A stretch of DNA of 35,966 bases from Hofstenia miamia (lineage: Eukaryota > Xenacoelomorpha > Acoela > Hofsteniidae): the NCBI GenBank assembly GCA_900660155.1, contig CABFPE010001166.1, positions 1,181 to 37,146 of the forward strand. The letters are read 5' to 3'. Numbering within the stretch: position 1 is the stretch's first letter; each line of letters starts with the position of its first letter. A program made the translations under genes and the position numbers. This document shows, one piece after another, positions 1 through 9,853 of the stretch. The notes beneath the pieces were generated by a model. It was not told the origin of the DNA, made no database searches, and saw only the letters and a program-made list of their open reading frames with translations.

Positions 1-1
1 A

Positions 2-925
2 GTGGATCAATCAACCGTTTCGAGAATCATTAAGAAGTGGAAGCAAAGTGGAACAGTGAAAGCAAGAAGAAAACGTTGATGTGGAAGAAAACGTTTATTT
101 ATGGCTCAAGGAGAAAGGGTACTTGCACGCATCAGTTCGAATAACCCTAAAATGACAGCTAAAGAGGTTCAGAGAGAAGCGGGGCATTTATTTATTAATG
201 CTCATGTCAACACAATCAAGCGCAGTTTAAGAAGAAGCGGCATTATTACTCATCGCCCAATTCAAGCACCTAATTTAACAAGTGAAAGGATGAAACGTCG
301 GCGAATTTGGGCCGATAATTTGTCAAACTGGTCAGGAGAAGATTGGTCTGGAGTCATATTTTCTGACGAAACGTCAATTCAAATACAATCCAGTACTTCA
401 ATTTTCGTTCGTCGCAGAGAAACCGACAAAATCAGGACGGATCATGTTCGAAATCGGCGGTGTTTTCACCAGAAGGTAATGTTTTGGGGATTTATTACAT
501 CCCATGGGCCTGGCAAAATTATCCCAGTGGAAGGAAACATCAACTCAACAAAATACATTTCTATCCTTACCTCTCAATTGTTACCATTTCTTGGAGACAA
601 CGAAGAATGTTTCATTTTCCAACAGGACAATGCCCCTTGCCATAAGGCTAATGAAGTTTCCAGATTCTTTTCTAATCACGGCATATTTGTTCTCGACTGG
701 CCACCTTTCAGCCCCGATATGAATTGTATCGAGAACGTGTGGGGAAAATTAAAAGAAAAAGTATGCAAACACTCAATTTTGAATCGTGAGGAGTTGATTT
801 CTGTGGTCAATAATGTTTGGAACAATGATGATGAATTCAATGATTTTTGTAAACAAGTTGTTTCAAGTATGCCGCGCAGAGTTGCGAAATTAAAGCAGGA
901 AAAGGGAGGTTACACAGGTTATTAA
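2..925 (+). pseudogene. Tc1-type transposase, nearly intact, one in-frame TGA
   Basis: Cut-and-paste DDE transposase of the Tc1/mariner superfamily. One reading frame runs from base 2 to the stop at 923-925, interrupted only by a TGA at 77-79. Before the stop lies a helix-turn-helix segment (STVSRIIKKWKQSG), and after it the second half of the paired-like DNA-binding region. The catalytic triad is complete: D in VIFSDETS, D in FIFQQDNAPCH, E in PDMNCIENVWG, with 34 residues between the second D and the E (DD34E). The ATG at 101 is internal; starting there would lose the first helix-turn-helix. The true N-terminus lies left of the window. The gene is rich in CpG, unlike the Polintons, which suggests a young insertion. 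A matching terminal repeat follows at 1027-1055. Confidence 0.92.
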
Positions 926-1026
926 ACGTTGCTTGTCGTATTTAAAGCTTATTTGTTCATTCCTTCTAAATAAATATGCGCTTCTTATTTTCTGAATACA
1001 ATACTGTAAAATAGAAGCTAAAAAAT

Positions 1027-1055
1027 GTGTTATGCCATTAATTTGAGCGACCCTG
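1027..1055. repeat. 3' terminal inverted repeat of the Tc1 element
   Basis: On the minus strand this begins CAGGGTCGCTCAAATTAATG, a Tc1-type terminus, and is followed on the plus strand by TA (1056-1057), the expected target duplication. The 5' partner is outside the window. Confidence 0.75.
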
Positions 1056-1918
1056 TAAGTTAATTATTTTAGTTTATATATTCTTTAGTACATATGCTTT
1101 AAATGTTAAATTCATTTGTAGAAATATACGTTTTTTAGTCATTTATGTAGATAAATATAATATTATTTAATAAAATAACTCTTTCAATTCATTTAATTAA
1201 ATTATATTTAATAATTGAAAATTTTTAAGAAGCATATTTTTAAGTTAAAATAATACCCAATTCTGATTGGATCTTAAGAAGTTATTGGATTATTATGCTT
1301 AATAGGAGATAGACATTACATGTGTAAATTCATCTATACCATACTTAAATATAGAGTTCATGATTTTCTATGTAGCAATTTTTTTAATATCATTGAATAA
1401 CTCATTCTGATTGGTTGTCAGAAAACTAATAACCTATTTATCAATGCTCAACAAACCAAACCTATCTAGAATAAGCATCAATACGTAATACCAAAAAATC
1501 TGCTTTTGGAAACTTATTAAATAGGCTATTGCCTTTTGGTAGGAGTACTTAGTTCTGATTGTTTGTAAAAATGTATATGGTCCTACCTCTTGAAAATAGC
1601 CAAAAGATGGTATAAATGGCTAGCATTTTTGAAGTCTGAATACCATAAATAAGCAAGACCCACTTCAAATACTTGTCAAATGTAAGGTAAAACAAAAAGT
1701 TTAACATAGAAACTAAATGGCAAATATTCACCCTACACTGATGTATTGCAATTTTAGCTAATGAATGTACATAGTAATTATATATAAAAAAACAAATATG
1801 GAAAATGTTATTTAAAAAAATTGCCTTGATTTTTGCATTCATCATTCAGTTCCACTGCCCTCTGAACATATATAATCCTGACAAATGATGTGCATTTTGC
1901 CATCTTTGAAAAAATATA
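1056..1918. other. AT-rich stretch without a recognised gene
   Basis: I see no supported gene here. The motif TTCTGATTG(G) recurs near 1262, 1407 and 1555 and also lies 17 bases inside the left end of Polinton A (about 11832). It may mark old miniature-element ends, but no paired terminus could be defined. The minus-strand ORF at 1549-1845 is low-complexity and resembles nothing known to me. Confidence 0.5.
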
Positions 1919-2310
1919 CAGGGTGGCCCATAAGTTACTACATTTCAAATCAATGTCCCCTATGTTTCAAAAATCCTAACAAAAAATAAACAAACATCAA
2001 AATTAAATTCTATATAGAAATATGTGAAGTAAGCAAAATAAACAAGTAAACAAAAACTAGTTATTTATCATGTGGATCGACTTGCAAGCTAATATTGATA
2101 CAAAGTTGAAAACGCCTGGATATGCGCTTGTGGATTTTGCGTAGAACATCAACTTCGATTAAATGGCTGACCAACTGCTTGTTTAAGTTCCTGTGTATTT
2201 TGAGTGTTTGACTGTTGGAACTTTTGCTTAAATATACTCCAGAGTGCAGTGTCGCAGGGTGTTAAATCTGGACTCCAGGCGGGCAATGCTGTGGGGCTGA
2301 ATTAGCCCAC
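1919..2310 (-). mobile_element. Tc1/mariner-like relic (terminus plus transposase C-terminus)
   Basis: At 1919 the sequence CAGGGTGGCCCATAAGTTAC, preceded by TA at 1917-1918, is a Tc1/mariner-type terminus. Reading the minus strand from about 2310 to 2057 gives the end of a DDE transposase in mixed frames: the PPxSPDLTPCD...LWS region that carries the third catalytic acid, followed by a helical tail. Stops and frameshifts interrupt it. No upstream catalytic domain or opposite terminus is recognisable beyond 2310, so this is a truncated fossil. Confidence 0.7.
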
Positions 2311-2331
2311 TCACCTGTCTATTTCGGTTCT

Positions 2332-2619
2332 TTGAAAATAGCAACATTTGGTAGAGTTCTAGATGGTAAACTTAAATTTTGGTTCGCATTCGAGAATATT
2401 GTAAATTTTGTTCGAAATTTTGAACTTATTTATTCTCACCATCAGTTTATTGATGTTCTTCTTGGTGAATTTGGTTCACTAAATCATGTTTTAAAACAGC
2501 ACAGAAGGAATTTAAATGCATTGTTTTCATTTTCATTACATTTATATTTAATGTTCGTGACTTTTTGCCATTACCAGCCATTCGGACATTACAAAGAATT
2601 ATATGCGCTATTCAATTGA
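2332..2619 (+). other. Unrecognised 95-codon open frame
   Basis: An open frame between the Tc1-like relic and the THAP relic. Neither it nor its antisense frames match a family I know. It may be chance or part of an unidentified element. The stretch from 2620 to 2883 holds nothing I can name. Confidence 0.15.
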
Positions 2620-2883
2620 ATGGAACTTAGCTTATTGATAAATAAGTAAAATAAATTACTTATAATTTGATGCAAATGTTTCTCCAATTTATATTTTTAA
2701 CACCCTTAGTAAATACATAACCCGTTTCATTCATTTAATGCATTTCTTCTATAGTAAAGTCTTTTAAATTCATTTAAAGTTGTGACATATAATGAATCAT
2801 CATAAATTTATTTTCAATCTCTAATATAAATTTATTAACTAAAATTAAAATTTACTTATGTGGTCTTTGATGCTGTTTAAAAC

Positions 2884-3135
2884 ATGAACCAGGAATGCAA
2901 TCAATTTTTTGAAGTTTCCGCTGGTCTAACGCGGCCTTTTTTTCATTGTAGTTTTCTTGGTAGAAACCAGTGGCACTTGAAAACTGTCAAATGTTTTGGT
3001 TACGGAAAAAACACGAGGAATTGCATCCAGCTATCTGTTTTTCAAGAGTATCAGTTGGAAGTCGATAAAACGTACAATCATACTTGTAATAGCCACATTT
3101 ACATTCTGGTACACAACATGCATTAGGCATATTTA
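2884..3135 (-). pseudogene. THAP-type zinc-finger domain remnant
   Basis: THAP domains are C2CH zinc-binding DNA-binding modules found in host regulators and P-element-type transposases. The minus strand from 3135 opens with MPNACCVPECKCGYYKYD, the typical N-terminal MP-x-C-C-x-x-x-C pattern, then a FYRLPTD segment equivalent to the usual F-x-x-P-x-D. After a frameshift the next frame gives WLDAIPR, the conserved W-x-x-A-I-P-R helix. A third frame holds a CHW and a KGRVRP segment. At least two frameshifts and several stops rule out an intact protein. Which host or transposon gene it came from is not visible. Confidence 0.65.
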
Positions 3136-3396
3136 ATCAACAATGTAATAGAGCAATCTATTAGTTAACGTTTCTGTACATATGTGTTGCAAAAAATTTT
3201 CTCACCTACACATTTTTATTATAATATTTCCGTTTCACCTCCTGTTATTCAGAGCGCCTTGCCAATGCACCAATAGAACATTTAGAGCAATACCCAAAAA
3301 TCCCTAGAATTGCTATCACATAATTATAATAAATTAATAGTGTAAGTATTTATAAAGTAATGTAAGCAATAACCTTGTCTGCCCTTGTTTATTTAG

Positions 3397-3570
3397 GATG
3401 GAGCAACCACCACCCCACCACTGTATGGAATTGGTAGGGGGTTGGCTGCTCTCCAAAGATGTAGAGAAATGCAGCAGCCAGGAACTTCATCACCCATCAG
3501 ACATCCCATACCACCTCCTGAAATATGGGATGGGCATCAGAGGACGACTTCAACTACCATTCTGTTATAG
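3397..3570 (+). CDS. Candidate terminal exon, Pro/Arg-rich, unrecognised
   Basis: A pyrimidine-rich tract ending in AG (3395-3396) is followed by an open frame of 57 codons to a TAG at 3568-3570. The peptide starts DGATTTPPLYGIGRGL and continues with LAALQRCREMQQPG and a proline-rich tail. Base composition is clearly less AT-rich than the surroundings and codon use looks protein-like. A longer ORF in another frame (3398-3730) is probably a shadow. I do not recognise the family, and no upstream exon was found. It could be the last exon of a host gene or part of a processed copy. Confidence 0.3.
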   Translation, partial: DGATTTPPLYGIGRGLAALQRCREMQQPGTSSPIRHPIPPPEIWDGHQRTTSTTILL

Positions 3571-4481
3571 TGGTCCCGTCCTGGATGGTCCACCAACAGG
3601 AACAGGTGCCATTAGTTTTCTGGCTGCTGTAAACTGTCTGACTTTTGCTTTGAATTATGTGTTAATTTGTGTTTTTGTAAATATATATATATATAAATAT
3701 TTCTATAAGCAATATATGTTTTCTACTTAACAACAAAGAAGAAACATACAAGAACCATTTAATGTTAAGCCTAAATTCACATGTGTCCTTAACCAATATA
3801 CATTTCATACTTTATACTTCCATTTAATGAGAAATTTTCCAGAAAACATTTGTTTATCCTAAGTTTATATACTTCTCTAAGCAGAAATTAAATTTATAGA
3901 ATAGGTGCACTTCTAACATCACATTTGTAAAAGAAACAATACATATATTAATATACAAAATTCTTTAATTCACACTAAAATCTAAATGACAACAAAATTT
4001 GTAATACACAAATTAAAAATTGCAAAAAGTATCTGAATTAGTGCCTTGCAGTACATGATTTATGTTTGGTCACTATCGATTTATTAGCCAAACCAAATTG
4101 CCAGGGTAATTGTACAAATGTGTCTAACAAAGGCAATAAGAAATTACAAAATGATGTTTTTCTATGATTCTATATGAAACGAAATTGGTAAATCAAGACT
4201 CAATTTTTATAAATTGCATTATTGTGAACTCTAAACTAAACAAATACAAGCGTACTTTGAATTAATAAAATGAAATTTCTAGATTAATTCAAATCCTACC
4301 ATACATTTAATGTCAAACATTACTGCTAATCAAATGTGAAAAAAGGGTTATTAGTTTTTCGTCCTGAAGTTTTAATGAAGAAACAGAGAGTGGCAGAACA
4401 GAGTCCGTACTCATTAAAAAATGGATGTCAATGTGGTGATGAACACCTATGCCCAGGTGGAAAAACCAAAGTCAGTGTTGC
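3571..4481. other. AT-rich non-coding stretch
   Basis: Contains a short AT microsatellite near 3680 and AATAAA-like signals, but no gene that I can support. Confidence 0.5.
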
Positions 4482-5000
4482 TTAATGAATTGTCTTGAAT
4501 GGCTTATCATAGAATGCGTTTGATAGCACCATGGGTTCTTCAAAGTCTTCTAGAAATATCGGGTGAAGATTGGTCTTTTTGCTGCACAATCTAACACCTC
4601 TAACTCTGTGATTTTTATAATAGTGACGTGGATTAGGTTGCTTATAAATCAAGCCATCATTTATTGATATAGGGTTGGAGTAACGTTTGTATTAATTATC
4701 AAGATGAGAAGCCAGTAAAGGTTGAAAATGTTACAAGTTCTTTTTCACAAAGGTTCAGCTGTTGACCTACAACATATGGCTTATTGAATGGTTGAGTGAC
4801 CTGGTTTTTCTTCTGAAAAATTTAAAAATGGAATTGAATGTGTTTTGATTTTCTTCGGATTGTTGTATAGGATGAGGTGGTACACCAATTTCTTGTATAC
4901 CATTTGATATCGATCATTTAATTCCTTCTGGCTGAAGAGTGTAGTAATTATCTTGGGAGAATGACTGATTGAGGTCGAATAGAACAGAAGAACTTGTTAC
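4482..5000 (-). pseudogene. Unrecognised coding-like stretch with stops and frameshifts
   Basis: The minus strand shows protein-like sequence in adjoining frames: VTSSSVLFDLNQSFSQDNYY near 5000-4940, PFNKPYVVGQQLNLCEKELV around 4795-4740, and an uninterrupted run from about 4660 to the TAA at 4484-4482 that includes YKQPNPRHYYKNHR, CSKKTNLHPIF and FEEPMVLSNAFYDKPF. Composition is richer in P, N, Q and charged residues than random translation of AT-rich DNA. I do not recognise the protein. It is most likely a decayed gene or transposon ORF, and none of the pieces is long enough to appear as a normal ORF. Confidence 0.4.
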
Positions 5001-5428
5001 ATTTATTTAAAAGTCTTCGCAAATTTCAATTTAAAACATTTCCTCTGCTGGTAGTATTTTGATGAGTGAGATGATGCTGACGTCTTATATTTAATTGTTC
5101 AAAGAAGTCCACGCTAATAATATTTAGAAGTCCCCATTTATGTGCATCAATTAACATTTTCTAGCACTCTTAAGTCCGTGTCTGCAAAAGTAATTAAATA
5201 ATTTCATATTTTCACAAATCATTTCTTGCTAAATGTAGCTTCAAATTCACTGGAAATCCAAAACAGTCCCAATTTAAGCTTTTGTACAATAAATCAATGT
5301 TCTAGATATAAAATTTTAATTTAAAACTGATTGGAAGTACTGCGAACTAGATATTTTCTAATTTAATGGAGCTATTGGTGATTTCTCACCCAAAATTTAA
5401 CCCTTTTTGTATGTTAATTGTTCAGAGA

Positions 5429-5446
5429 ATATATATATATATATAT
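5429..5446. repeat. (AT)n microsatellite
   Basis: Nine AT dinucleotides. The rest of 5001-6007 is AT-rich with no supported gene apart from a TTAACACTAGAACGC motif at 5850 (listed separately). Confidence 0.85.
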
Positions 5447-5849
5447 GAAATAAAAGAAGACAATAAAAACGTTAAATAAAGATTTTAACAACTATTTGGT
5501 ATCATTTTGTTGTCCGAATTACATTTAGTAAGCACTAAGCAATTTAATGAAAATGAAGAACAATTCAATAATTAAAAAATATGAGATACAAACAAACAAA
5601 TTAGTAAATTTTTCTTCTCACACTTCAATTAAATCGAATTTTTATGAAAAAATGTAGATAACAACATATTCTTTCTTTTAACCGTTATTTTTTCTTTACC
5701 TCTACTCATAAAATCGCAATAGCACAAAATTAATTTGCTTAAGACAACAATTATTACTGATTCACATTTATATTTGACAAGTTTTTCGTTATGGTATTTG
5801 AAAGAGTAAAACAATTTCCCATCCCACTTCAGTTGAAAAGCAGTGTGGT

Positions 5850-5870
5850 TTAACACTAGAACGCTGAAAA
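5850..5870. repeat. Possible piggyBac-like terminus
   Basis: TTAA at 5850-5853 is followed by CACTAGAACGC. PiggyBac-type elements insert at TTAA and often begin CCCTAGA or CACTAGA. No opposite end or transposase was found, so this is a weak call. Confidence 0.25.
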
Positions 5871-6007
5871 TAAGACGATAGTTGTCATTTAACCGCAAAT
5901 ATTCATATTTGCTTGAAATATAGTTTTATACATATATTCAGTGTTTATTATATTATAATCATTTTGAAATAGGCCCTTCAACCATGTGAGGATGCTGAAG
6001 TAAAGTT

Positions 6008-6029
6008 TTATATATATATATATATATAC

Positions 6030-6065
<36 letters not shown>

Positions 6066-6103
6066 GTGTATATATATGTATACGTGTATATATATGTATA
6101 TAT
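6008..6103. repeat. (TA)n/(TACGTG) microsatellite, left flank of the mariner
   Basis: Long TA run with interspersed TACGTGTA and ATATGTATA variants. It continues as a TA run at 7403-7426 on the other side of the mariner element, so the mariner split one microsatellite. Confidence 0.9.
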
Positions 6104-7402
6104 GGGGTAACGCAAAAAGAATGATCGAATTTCATTATACATTAATTTATATACCAATCATTCTCATGAAAAGAATCATTAACCATTTGAAAAAGGAGGT
6201 TCTAAAATGTAAATGAATAGCATGGGAGAGCTGTACTCACTTCATTTCTCCAAAAACGTCCAGTGTATATAGATCGCAGTTTCAATTATTTGTTAACTCT
6301 CGTAATGGCGAGTCTGCAGGAGAAAGCATTCTTTGTACTTGAGTTTGCGAAAATGAAATTGATTGTCACAGTCCAACGTGCTTTTCAAGGGCAATTTCAC
6401 ATTAATGCTCCTTCTCCCAAAACCATCCGTCGCTGGTTTCAACAGTTTCAAAAGAGAGGGTGTCTGTGTAAGAAAAAAACTCCTGGGCGACCACGTGTTT
6501 CAGAAGAACATGTGGCGAGAATCCGTTCTACATTTGAGAGGAGTCCGCGGAAATCCACATATTGAGCTTGCAATTCCTCAGTCTACTGTGTGGCGTGTGC
6601 TAAGAAGACGACTGCATTAAAACCATACAGACTATGCCTTGTTCAGGCGCTTACTGATGACGACAAGAGGAAGCGAATTGATTTTTGTTCTTCAATGCTG
6701 GGGATGATGGACGATGAAACCTTCACTTCAAGTTTAGTTTTTAGTTATGAAGCTACATTTTATTTGAGTGGCACAGTCAATCGTCACAATGTGCGTATTT
6801 GGGGAACAGATAGCACCTATACGAAACAGTTGAGCATGTAAGAGATTCTTCTATGGTGAATGTTTTTTGTGCCATTTCTCGGAATAAGGTTTTTGGTCCC
6901 TTTTTCTTTGAAACTGATACTGTTACAGTGCAATCCTATCTTGATATGCTTCAGCACTGGCTCTTTGCATTACTGCAAGAAGATAGGCCTGACTTCATTT
7001 TTCAACAAGATGGACCTCCTGCTCATTGGCACCTGTTTGTTAGAAATTTTTTAAATGAAAATTTAACCCTTTCGCTCTTTCTGCTTGGCCTCCGAGATCA
7101 CCAGACCTCATCATGTTTGACTTTTTCTTATGGGGTTAAGTGAAATATCGCGGTTATGTTCCACCGCTACCTACGAGCATCCATGATCTTAAACAACGAA
7201 TAGCAGCAGTGATTGATTTAGTGGACTGTGATATGCTAATAAACGTCTGGGAAGAATTCGCTTATCGTAGTGATGTTGTTCATGCTGCAGATGGTGGTCA
7301 AATTGAAAACTTGTAAATAAAACTTAATTGTGAGTGGAATAAATTATTTACTTAAGTTTTCTATTTGTTGAATGAAATCAGGTCATTCTTTTTTAATTGC
7401 CC
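6104..7402 (+). mobile_element. Mariner/Tc1-family transposon, degraded
   Basis: The element begins GGGGTAACGCAAAAAGAATG and ends, read on the minus strand, GGGCAATTAAAAAAGAATG. These imperfect terminal inverted repeats of about 30 bases share AAAAAGAATGA and ATTTCATT. Both ends abut TA repeats, as expected for insertion at TA. A frameshifted transposase fills most of the interior. Confidence 0.85.
6305..7316 (+). pseudogene. Mariner-type transposase, frameshifted
   Basis: The start is the ATG of MASLQEKAFFVLEFAK, the usual N-terminus of this arthropod mariner-like family. A helix-turn-helix follows (PKTIRRWFQQFQKRGCL), then a linker GRPRVSEEHVARIR. The catalytic core is split over several frames: 6305-6565, 6590-6841, 6853-about 7080, then other frames to a TAA at 7314-7316. 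The first catalytic motif reads LVFSYEATF, so the D of SDEA has become Y (codon 6746-6748). The second D is present in FIFQQDGPPAH, and the third lies in the PDLIMFD segment near 7100, in a shifted frame. With three or more frameshifts and one lost catalytic acid it cannot encode an active enzyme. Confidence 0.9.
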
Positions 7403-7426
7403 TATATATATATATATATATATATT
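7403..7426. repeat. (TA)n microsatellite, right flank of the mariner
   Basis: TA run directly following the element's right terminus; see the entry at 6008. Confidence 0.85.
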
Positions 7427-7451
7427 AAAACTTATTATCTTCTCTATCTAG

Positions 7452-8181
7452 AAGAAGCACAAAAAGTTAAGGATGAACATTCAAAAGATAAACTTATTTT
7501 ATCTAAAGCTGAAGAAACCCACTCTGAATGTTCGCGATTAATTGCAGAGAAGTTTATTACAACAATCAAAGAATTGATATTGAAGGAACGCTCAATTATA
7601 TTAAAGAAATTTTAGAACATCGAGAATTCTTCGATACAGCTAATAACAAATCAGATACTTTACTAAACGTCTATAACCACGCAGAAAAGTATCCTTGCAG
7701 AACTATCAATGAAGCAAGATGTTGTACAATTCTTGCTAAGACGTTGTACACTATCTGGACTATGTCCCCAACCTTATGTTCTCACGCAATGATAAGTGTA
7801 GGGATTAAAGGATTCGATTCCTCACTTCTTACTAATATATTGATCATGAAAAAGTCTGCGGATTCATGCAACCAAGGTAATGATTTAAAACTTAACGAAA
7901 AAACCCAAAAATTAGTGTACATAGTGGAAGACAAGTATAACTGGGGAATACATAAATTGGCTAAATTAGTTAATAAAAGCAGTAAAGTATCGGACATGCG
8001 AAGAATTGTGGTGTTCTTCGTTGTAAATCCAAATCAAAAGGTAATATCTACAAGAGATATACCATATCAACAGGGTATAGTTTTGAAAGCTACAGCAGAG
8101 GCTCAATGTTTGGAGTTGATGGCAGAAAGAAAGTATGACAAAGATCGGGACCATTTTTGCTTTTTTGAGATTTTTTACTAA
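7452..8181 (+). pseudogene. Protein with DUF4246-like C-terminus, one frameshift
   Basis: A pyrimidine-rich AG (7450-7451) precedes an open frame rich in E and K (EEAQKVKDEHSKDK), which ends at 7615. A second frame open from 7528 to 8181 carries the rest, so a single frameshift near 7540-7580 probably joins them. The C-terminus reads RRIVVFFVVNPNQKVISTRD, then IPYQQ and a few residues later LELMAERK. The pattern R-x-I-x-x-F-x-V-x-P-x-x-x-x-I-S-T-x-x-x-P-x-Q-Q followed by L-x-L-M-x-E-R is the ending I associate with DUF4246, a group related to 2-oxoglutarate oxygenases. The H-x-D motif of such enzymes is not visible, so activity is not claimed. It could be an old transferred viral or fungal-type gene or a host gene exon; no neighbour helps to decide. 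Confidence 0.45.
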
Positions 8182-9550
8182 TATGTACTAAAATACAATA
8201 TTTAATATTGTTTGAGCAGCTTGTCAAAAATTTTTTATTTTTTTCCAATTGTGCCCTTTGTAACAACCTTAACTGATTAAACTTTATTATGCTGTTGAAT
8301 TCATTTTATATTATGGCCAAATAAAATTTATTTGTTTTTTATTTTTTTTAAGTTAAAAATTTTTTTTTGGGGATTCACTATCAATTTGAATTCTAAATTT
8401 TGAATAAATCAACTTCCATTAAACTGTGATTTTGAGTTTTGAACATCTCTCAATATGTGCTGCATTTGAACTAAGCATTTTAAGAACTCAATTTACATAA
8501 CTTCAATAAGCTACAAATATTATACTAGCAAGTTGCAACACTTGTAGGGTTCTTTGAACAATGCCAAATGGGGTCTACACATATGTATATGATTCACAAA
8601 TTTCGAAATTCCACGGGAACCCACAAAGGGGGGGTTCATCAAAAAACGACTTCAAATCAAAGTTGCGGGGCTTACAGTCTGGCCGGCTACAGGTCGTATT
8701 TTTGCGGGCATTACTGGCCACAAATAAAAAAAAATTGAGTTGCTTCTCTCAATTACCTATTAACCTTTTAAATTAATGCAAATACTGTAACTAATATAGC
8801 TACTGTAAATAGCCTTAGTGTGAAAATGAATCAAATGAAGAAGGAGTGTCTCTTCCTAGGTGCATGCAGTACTAGAGTCTATGCAATATGCATAGGGAAA
8901 TAAGTCGTAGCAAGGAAATAACTACAACACGTAGCAGGCATCTACCCTCTATAAAATATATGAACACAGGATGGCCTATCAGTCAGAATTTTTGCAGACA
9001 ATCCAGCCGACTCAGGGCTGTCAAAATCTGCTGGCCTGTGAAACACCACTTCAGATTGCTCTATGCTGATTAATTAATTAATCTAACAGTCCTTGAATTA
9101 AATTTTGATTAGTGATGTGCGCATGAAGGTTTTTAATGCCACACCCGACAATAGAAATATTTCTTCTTACATGTGTGTACCCGCACTTGGAAATTTTTCC
9201 CTGTACCCAAGAGAATGCATATTTTTGCTGCTTGTGAACAATTTCGAATTTAAATAATATTTTAAACACAATTCACGTTAATTATATGACAATTTTATCA
9301 TTCAAATTTAATATTAATCATCTAAATAAGAAATAACATCATTTTCTAAACAACAAAATATTCTTCTTGTTTATTTTTTTTTTAATAATAATAATAATAA
9401 TATTTATTTAATTCTTTTGTTTTTTTACAAATCAAGTGATTAACATTTATGAAGAATTAAAACAATAAATATAAATTAACTTGGTTCTGAAAAAATGCTT
9501 TGTCTTGGTTTCAAAAGTTTATTGTCCTTGATGATATAAATAGTTGGTTT
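8182..9550. other. No supported gene
   Basis: AT-rich except for a GC-richer patch at about 8610-8725 (with GGCCGGC) that has no convincing frame. Poly-T tracts lie at 8220-8370. An (AAT)n microsatellite sits at about 9383-9402. The 63-codon minus-strand frame at 9078-9269 (VQGKISKCGYTHVRRNISI) is compositionally protein-like but unrecognised. Confidence 0.4.
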
Positions 9551-9853
9551 TCATTGTTCAATAGCTTTGTTATAGCTTATAGACTTTGTCCTATAATTTG
9601 ATAAGTAGTTGGATCTTCTTCGTTTTAGTGAAATTTTTAATGATTTTTTAAATTTATTGAAATTTCGTTCTTCTTTAATATCTGGAGGGAGTTTGTTCCA
9701 TAAATCAATTGTAAAATTAGTAAATGATTTTTCAAAGATTTTCTTTTTAAATTTGATTTTGTGATAAGTCTTAGTTTGCTTGTGTATATTTTTCTGTAAT
9801 TCTACTGAACAATGGAATAGATGATGACGCCTAATGGTGCTTTTCATTTCCAT
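9551..9853 (-). pseudogene. LINE (non-LTR) reverse-transcriptase C-terminal fragment
   Basis: The minus-strand frame contains SFTNFTIDLWNKLPPDIKEE followed by NFNKFKKSLK. The L-W-N-x-L-P-x-x-I...F-K-x-x-L-K-x-x-L pattern is the characteristic end of CR1/RTE/jockey-type LINE reverse transcriptases, past the thumb. The polymerase core (YADD) is not present, so this is a 5'-truncated copy, which is usual for LINEs. A second fragment in the same orientation lies at 25500-25840. Confidence 0.7.

Noticed and set aside
460..722. Two plus-strand ORFs (460-645, 504-722)
   Set aside because: Other frames of the Tc1 transposase; no independent protein features.
8561..8776. 71-codon ORF in a GC-richer patch
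   Set aside because: No recognisable motif and no flanking splice or start context; left as unassigned sequence.
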